Origin: Ecdyonurus torrentis | Lineage: Eukaryota > Arthropoda > Insecta > Ephemeroptera > Heptageniidae | Length of the DNA stretch: 64,000 nt | Assembly: GCA_949318235.1 (NCBI GenBank) | Contig: OX439134.1 | Location: forward strand, 19,261,170 to 19,325,169 | Reading direction: 5' to 3' | In this document: piece by piece, positions 58,961 through 64,000 of the stretch | How positions within the stretch are numbered: position 1 is the first letter of the stretch | How the letters are laid out: every line of letters begins with the position of its first letter | Position numbers and translations under genes: made by a program | Notes under the pieces: generated by a model | Databases searched by the model: none | What the model was told of the DNA's origin: nothing | The model's input: the letters and a program-made list of their open reading frames with translations, nothing else

Positions 58961-60155
58961 AAAAAAAAAGGGTACAGCAAAATGTCTATATGATGTTTCC
59001 AATTTTATAAATGAAGAATTAGAAAAAGGGCATCATGTTCTTTGTTTATTTGTTGATTATTCCAAAGCATTTGACACTATAGACCATGACTTATTGTTAA
59101 AAGATTTAGAAGAAATTGGAATACGAGGACCAACATTAATGTTAATTGCGAATATTATAAAAAATAGACAAGTTGCTGTCAAAATTAAAAATATTGTAAG
59201 TGAAATTAAAATAATAAAATGCGGTATAATACAAGGAGGGGTCTTAAGTGCTAAATTCTTTATAATTTATGTTAACAAAATTTTTAATTTACTAAAATAT
59301 TGTAAAGCAAAAATGTTTGCCGATGATTTACTTATGATAGCGGCTCATAGTAACTTTGAAGTTGCAAATAAAATGTTACAAAATGATTTTGATTCAGTTT
59401 TGGAATGGTCGCATGATAGGAAAATATTAATTAATAGGAAAAAAACAAAAGTTATGCACATTTTTAATAAGTATACATATACTATGCAAAATATTCAATT
59501 AAGAGCTCATACTAATAAGTGTTTACATAATTTTACTTTAAATTGTAATTGTGAGTTTGTAGAACAAGTAAATAATTATAATTACTTAGGAGCTATTATT
59601 GATCAAACATTTGATTGGGATTTGCATATTATGCAACTGTTAAATAAATTGAGATCTGCAATTTTTAAATTAAAAACAGTAAGATCATATGTGAATGAAC
59701 AGACGATGAGACAATTATATTTTTCTTTTGTACATCCACATATATTATACGGTTTATTATCTTATGGTTGTACTAAATCAGGTAAATTATGGGAATTGAA
59801 AAAAATGCAAATAAGAATATTAAAAATTTTAAAAAAAGGAAATAAGCTAAAAAGTGATCTTGAATATTTTAAGTACTTTAAGATATTGCCAATAGAAGAA
59901 ATGTTTAAATGTTCTTTTATTTGTGAAAATTATTTTGAAAATTCTCATGGTATACCGAGAACTCATATTTATAGTACCAGAACAGCAGTGACCAATCCTT
60001 TATTTGTACCAAAAATTGTAAATAGATTCACTGAAAGGACAAAAAAATTTTTACTTCCTAAATTATGGAATCAAATTCCATCAGAATTAAAAAGTTTTGC
60101 AAATAAAAATGAAACGAAATTTAATATGAAAAAATTCTTTCTTGATAATTTATAA
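58950..60155 (+). CDS. LINE reverse transcriptase, catalytic and C-terminal part
   Basis: This 401-residue frame continues the preceding reverse transcriptase after a shift of one base at the A-run 58960-58970. FVDYSKAFDTIDH at 34-46 holds the first catalytic aspartate; IIQGGVLS at 93-100 is the block usually read as PQGS (the proline is isoleucine here); FADD at 123-126 holds the other two catalytic aspartates. KKTKVMHI at 164-171 and NYLGAI near 209-214 are the thumb-side blocks. LYFSFVHPHILYG and a closing LPKLWNQIPSEL ... FNMKKFFLDNL are typical of CR1/Jockey-type C-termini, which lack RNase H. All three catalytic aspartates are intact and there is no internal stop in about 1.2 kb of AT-rich sequence, so the copy is young. 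The first Met is probably not a real start. Confidence 0.88.
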   Translation: MPIKKKKGTAKCLYDVSNFINEELEKGHHVLCLFVDYSKAFDTIDHDLLLKDLEEIGIRGPTLMLIANIIKNRQVAVKIKNIVSEIKIIKCGIIQGGVLSAKFFIIYVNKIFNLLKYCKAKMFADDLLMIAAHSNFEVANKMLQNDFDSVLEWSHDRKILINRKKTKVMHIFNKYTYTMQNIQLRAHTNKCLHNFTLNCNCEFVEQVNNYNYLGAIIDQTFDWDLHIMQLLNKLRSAIFKLKTVRSYVNEQTMRQLYFSFVHPHILYGLLSYGCTKSGKLWELKKMQIRILKILKKGNKLKSDLEYFKYFKILPIEEMFKCSFICENYFENSHGIPRTHIYSTRTAVTNPLFVPKIVNRFTERTKKFLLPKLWNQIPSELKSFANKNETKFNMKKFFLDNL

Positions 60156-60239
60156 AATGTTGAACAATTTTTTGCTGTTTGTATTGATTAATGATGATTA
60201 ATTTTTGCTTCTTGTATTATAAAAATACTTCTCTTAAAT

Positions 60240-60240
60240 G

Positions 60241-60285
<45 letters not shown>
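60240..60285 (+). repeat. LINE polyA tail (46 A)
   Basis: An uninterrupted A-run after CTTCTCTTAAATG, marking the 3' end of the LINE. Confidence 0.9.
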
Positions 60286-60287
<2 letters not shown>

Positions 60288-60386
60288 TTTTTGTGTAAAT
60301 ACGTACTTTATTTGCTTTTGAAATATATATAATAAAAAATATGTATATGTAGTAATATAATATAATAAGACACGATTGTGTAACAA

Positions 60387-60475
60387 TAAATGAACCAACC
60401 GATAAGGCTATGCCTTGGTTGGACTTTGTATATTTGTGTGTTTGAAAAAATAAAAAAAAAAAAAAAAAAAAAAAA
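60387..60475 (+). mobile_element. LINE-type 3' tail with conserved hairpin
   Basis: GAACCAACCGATAAGGC, TAT, GCCTTGGTTGG folds into a perfect 11-bp stem with a mispaired GAT, followed by about 35 bases and AAAAAATA then 26 A residues. The same stem occurs at 44330 (+) and 25757 (-). It is the tail of a second retroelement, not the one just upstream, which has its own A tail. Confidence 0.7.
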
Positions 60476-61250
60476 TCAAATAGTTATTAAAAAATTAAGC
60501 CTTTAATATAAAATATTTAAAAGATAATTACTATTGTGCTAGGTATCCAAATTTAATTTGTCTTTAATTTTAATTTAATTTTTAAATATTTCTACATGTA
60601 ACTTAAATAAGCATGCTATGGCTTTTTTTTATTACATTTTAAAGCTTTAAATAATTATATTTTAACGTTTCACCGATTAAATTATACTTGTAATGTATTA
60701 TCACAGAAAACAAAAATGCTTTAATTTGAAATCGTTAAAAAATACTTAATAATACCACTTGTGTTATTACTCAGATAAAAACGTATTGTAGTCTATTGTT
60801 CCTGTTGTTTATTGCAACATTTTATTTCATTGTTGTATATTTCTAGTGTTTATAATGTGATTTAACTTGCAGCATATTCCTGGACTTAGCTGATACTTAA
60901 ATATTAACGAGCCTATAAAATATTTAATTTTTTATTGCATACTGTTTACAAATTAATCATTTCCGAGGAATTAAATTACATAAATTTTTGCAAGTCAGTT
61001 TTTTTTATACGTATATATATATATTTTTTAACTTTATAATATAATATATAATTTTACATATGTTTAAGGTTCATTTACTTATTCATATGTTTTTGTAGTA
61101 GTATTACGCAGCATATCGTTAAATATCTTTGTTTCATTATAAATTATTGTTATTTAGTTATACTTATAAATAAATTCCAATAAAATTTTGATAAAAATAT
61201 AGTAAACATAATATCGTAATGCTGGTTACCTTACTGTATACAGAGGTGTC
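60476..61250. other. AT-rich sequence, nothing recognised
   Basis: No coding or repeat feature is supported. Confidence 0.4.
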
Positions 61251-61261
61251 AACGTTTTGCA

Positions 61262-61298
61262 ATCTCAGCTTACCTGTAATGAAACAAAGAAAAAATAT
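61262..61298 (-). promoter_or_regulatory. Candidate recursive splice site
   Basis: On the minus strand the sequence reads TTTTTTCTTTGTTTCATTACAG directly followed by GTAAGCTG: a pyrimidine tract and AG acceptor abutting a GTAAG donor. This is the form of a zero-length-exon (ratcheting) splice site known from very long introns in insects and vertebrates. The junction is at 61273/61274. One such match in 64 kb of AT-rich DNA may be chance. Confidence 0.3.
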
Positions 61299-61484
61299 GT
61301 TAGACAATAATTATGGACTTACACAAAAAATATTTGATGAAAACAACAACAAACAAACAATAAATTTGAGAGTTATTACAATTTAATCGAAACGGCAATG
61401 ATGTAAAGGAAACAAACAAAAAACCTTCTACATAAACTTATGAGGTAGATATTTATTTGTAGCTTAAATTTATTAAATTATACA
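61299..61484. other. AT-rich sequence
   Basis: Nothing is recognised apart from AAC/AAAC repeats near 61343-61362 and 61413-61421. Confidence 0.4.
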
Positions 61485-61995
61485 CTGTCTGTGAGAATAC
61501 AAAGTAGTAGAAGCTTAAATAAATAAATTATTATTTATAGATGATTATTTATTTATTTATTTATTTATTGATGAATTTATTTATTTAGAAGCTAGAAATT
61601 TAAAACTGATACTAAACATTGTCTCTAAACATTCATAATGCATACAGCAAATTCTAATGCATTTAATTCTAATTTGTACCTAAAATTATCTAAAATTCAA
61701 TACTAGATATTATAAACTTAAAATGTTCACTCTCTACCAGTGAATATTTACTCACTACCAGTGCATGGATACTGTCTACCAGTGAAATGTGGTTGAGAGT
61801 ATACTCTAATGTTTACGGAGAACCCATGTATCTTTTGTACTCATCATACTTACATCAACACTTATAGCCTCTACAGGATTGAATATTTAGTGAAAATACT
61901 CTCGTGCTTTGACGTACAATCAAAGTATTTCATATAGGTACTCTAAACATTTATGTGTATACACATATAGTCAGTAAACATTTGTTATTTGAGTG
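61485..61995. mobile_element. Family E element, full length, reverse sense
   Basis: CTGTCTGTGAGAATACAAAGTAGTAG at the left and GTAAACATTTGTTATTTGAGTGTA at the right. All landmarks are present in reverse order relative to 30578-30990. A (TTTA)n array (about 61510-61590) interrupts the left end between GTAGAAGCT and GAAGCTAGAAATTTAAAAC, duplicating the AGAAGCT flank. Confidence 0.85.
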
Positions 61996-62259
61996 TATAA
62001 TAAATATATTATTTATAATTGATTTGGTCGGTATTTTAACACAGAACTTTATATTTATATATCCGAATCCAGTGGTAGACATACTGTTTACTGTACATAA
62101 AGTTTTTATAATTTGTAAATAAAATTACGCTTGGGATTTACAGTCTGAGTCACTACCTATACTGGGGTCATGGGTCACGTCCCTCAAGATTTAATAAAAT
62201 TTCAAGGTCATGAACTCACAGTGAACCAACACAAGGTCAATAGCTAGAATCACACTCAC

Positions 62260-62295
<36 letters not shown>

Positions 62296-62974
62296 AACCC
62301 TTTTTAGGTTTAATTATTATAAAAGTTTTTGACAGATTTAATTTCACATAAATGACTGTAAAAAATTAGACGTGACAAATAAGTCATTGTTAAATAAATC
62401 TTGTCATTAAATGTTACAGTACTTAATTACGTTAATTAAGACAAATCAAATTTATAAGCACTTGCAATCATCAATAAAAATATAAGTTAAAAAAAACTCG
62501 TAAAATGATATTGACATCTTCATAAAAAAAAAAAAAAAAAAAAATCAATTTATTACATTTAAAACTATTATGGTGCAAACTCAACTGTTTGTGCGTTGTG
62601 ATTCATCGTATTAATGTTTCTAGCTCGAGTATTTTACAAGATATTTTGTATGTAAAAGTAACATTGAGATGCAGGTTGTATTAGAGCTATAACAGCAAGC
62701 AAACATGTCATACATTATAAAAAAATAGCATTGAAAAAGTGTGCAAATTTGTAATTTAAAGAATTTATTATATAAAATAATATTTTATAAGATATATCAA
62801 CTTTTTAATGTATTAAACATGGAGCAGTTATAATGAAATCTAAGGCCTACTATTTTTTTGTTGCACTGCTTCATGGGAGGATATTTTTATCTTAAAATCA
62901 GTTTTTTTTTATATATAAGACGTCAAAAAACATTGTTTCTTCTATTATTAAAATTGGTCTTTAAAACGTATAAC
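61996..62974. other. AT-rich sequence, no gene
   Basis: Includes a T-run of about 31 bases (62263-62293) and an A-run of about 21 (62525-62544). TGAGTCACTACCTATACTGG and GGGTCATGGGTCACGTCCC (62152-62182) form a small less AT-rich patch of unknown origin. Confidence 0.4.
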
Positions 62975-63111
<137 letters not shown>

Positions 63112-63287
63112 TATATTGGTAGAAATAGTAGTTAAATAAATTAGTATACTAATAATTTTTTGTTTTATCTTATTTGAAAATACGATCATAATAGTTAAAA
63201 CTGAGATATAAATGTTTTCTCAGAAATAACTAATGCTATGGTGTCACATCAAAACAAATTGCGCCAACTCTTTCTCTATACATTTTG

Positions 63288-63500
63288 TACACGGAAATAA
63301 TAAATTACGCAATTTATACTGCATTTATGTCAAAAAAAAGCATTATAATGTTGCTAATTTAGGACTACACAAATAATTATATTATATTCAACATAATATG
63401 TGACAATGTGACATAGTTATTACTAAACATAGCACAGATTATGCTGTATTGAACATATTGTTCTTTAAATGAGCTAGCATAATTATTATGTATTTATTTT
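63288..63500 (+). mobile_element. Family B MITE
   Basis: TACACGGAAATAATAAATTACGC at the left; GAGCTAGCATAATTATTATG and TATTTATTTTTATTATAGTAC at the right, with the closing GTCCGTG degraded. Confidence 0.75.
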
Positions 63501-63577
63501 TATTATAGTACACATGATTGTGCATATTTTACCATAGCACATCTTTTCCTCATAAGAATAACATTTTAAATATAGCT

Positions 63578-63796
63578 CCAGTGTTCACAGAGAGAATAAA
63601 CTACATAATTTATGCTGAATTTATGTCATTGCAGCATAAATTATGGTAAATTAGAACAACATAACTAATTATGCTATACAAAACCATATTTATGCTTTGT
63701 AACATTGTTATTATGTAGTATATAGCATAAATTGTATTGAACAAATTGTGCTAAATATAAAATATAGCATAATTATTACGTAAATAGTCCGTGTTT
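63578..63796 (+). mobile_element. Family B MITE
   Basis: CACAGAGAGAATAAACTACATAA to TATTACGTAAATAGTCCGTG. Same orientation as the previous copy and about 80 bases after it. TCATTGCAGCATAAATTATG and TTGAACAAATTGTGCT are preserved. Confidence 0.78.
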
Positions 63797-63827
63797 GAAT
63801 GACAATATCACGAATGAATATCACAAT

Positions 63828-64000
63828 AAGGGTCTATTCATTCATATTAAAGTCAGCGCCATGTTGGATAACTCAATAACATGGGTGGCATAGGAAAATA
63901 ACTCATTTTGCCAGTTTAAAAACACTATGCAATATATTTATGAGCATTGATGCTGTAAATATTTTGAATTAGAATCTCAAGTAAGTGAGAAAAATAATAA
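63828..64000 (+). mobile_element. Family C MITE, cut by the window end
   Basis: AAGGGTCTATTCATTCATATTAAAGTCAGCGCC, AGGAAAATAACTCATTTTGCC and ATTTTGAATTAGAATCTCAAG match the first half of family C. Confidence 0.75.

Larger units (their letters stand above)
58203..60285 (+). mobile_element. 5'-truncated LINE (CR1/Jockey-type) with polyA tail
   Basis: The element enters in mid-protein right after a (TA)n array, holds a reverse transcriptase coding region of about 1.9 kb, then about 85 bases of 3' UTR and 46 A residues (60240-60285). The endonuclease domain and any first ORF are missing, as expected from incomplete target-primed reverse transcription. The absence of an RNase H region and the C-terminal layout fit the CR1/L2/Jockey group. 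The exact clade is not decided. No target duplication is visible, which the flanking AT simple sequence could hide. Confidence 0.88.

Noticed and set aside
60286..60475. Treating this as the true 3' end of the upstream LINE
   Set aside because: The LINE already ends in 46 A at 60285, and the hairpin tail occurs elsewhere without that LINE.

Overview
This is an AT-rich (roughly 70-75% A+T by eye) stretch of nuclear DNA from a eukaryote, most likely an invertebrate animal. The reasons are very long perfect microsatellites, polyA-tailed SINE-like and LINE-like elements, many short inverted-repeat DNA transposons (MITEs and foldback elements), and the lack of any long host open reading frame. I cannot name the species. 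The window reads as intergenic or intronic sequence built mostly from transposon insertions. The only clearly protein-coding sequence is one 5'-truncated non-LTR (LINE) reverse transcriptase at about 58.2-60.2 kb, broken by a one-base frameshift at an A-run.

Layout. 0-5 kb: a tRNA-Lys-like SINE with a 44-base A tail, a 0.43 kb foldback repeat, and two cases of a hairpin inserted inside another repeat. 5-12 kb: long (GA)n, (ATTC)n and (AAAT)n arrays with hairpin repeats G, H, J and P. 12-20 kb: a dense MITE cluster of families A, B, C, H, K, N and E with visible nesting. 20-27 kb: GA/CT-rich arrays, a pair of oppositely oriented hairpins (family I) beside microsatellites, and a minus-strand tRNA-like SINE. 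27-35 kb: further copies of A, E, L, N and Q and a 5-unit minisatellite inside an E copy. 35-49 kb: families K, O, D, P, C and H, microsatellites, and one less AT-rich segment (41.4-42.0 kb) that looks like a minus-strand promoter. 49.8-52.4 kb: a 2.65 kb foldback element with arms of about 0.8 kb and a perfect 9-bp target duplication, as expected of a Mutator-like (MULE) non-autonomous transposon. 52.5-57.4 kb: MITEs R, D, K, E (with a 120-bp Tc1/mariner-type MITE inside it), A, L, C and F. 58.2-60.5 kb: the LINE and another LINE-type 3' tail. 60.5-64 kb: a possible minus-strand recursive splice site, E, a long (TA)n and copies of B and C.

How it fits together. No host pathway is encoded. 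The notable shared feature is the full cAMP-response-element palindrome TGACGTCA, which I count 29 times by eye where about half of one would be expected. Nearly all copies lie inside several otherwise unrelated hairpin or MITE families, and in families A and D the site sits at the dyad centre. Family letters (A to R) are my own labels for sequences that recur or fold within this window; they are not database names. Most repeat boundaries are accurate only to about 5-20 bases.
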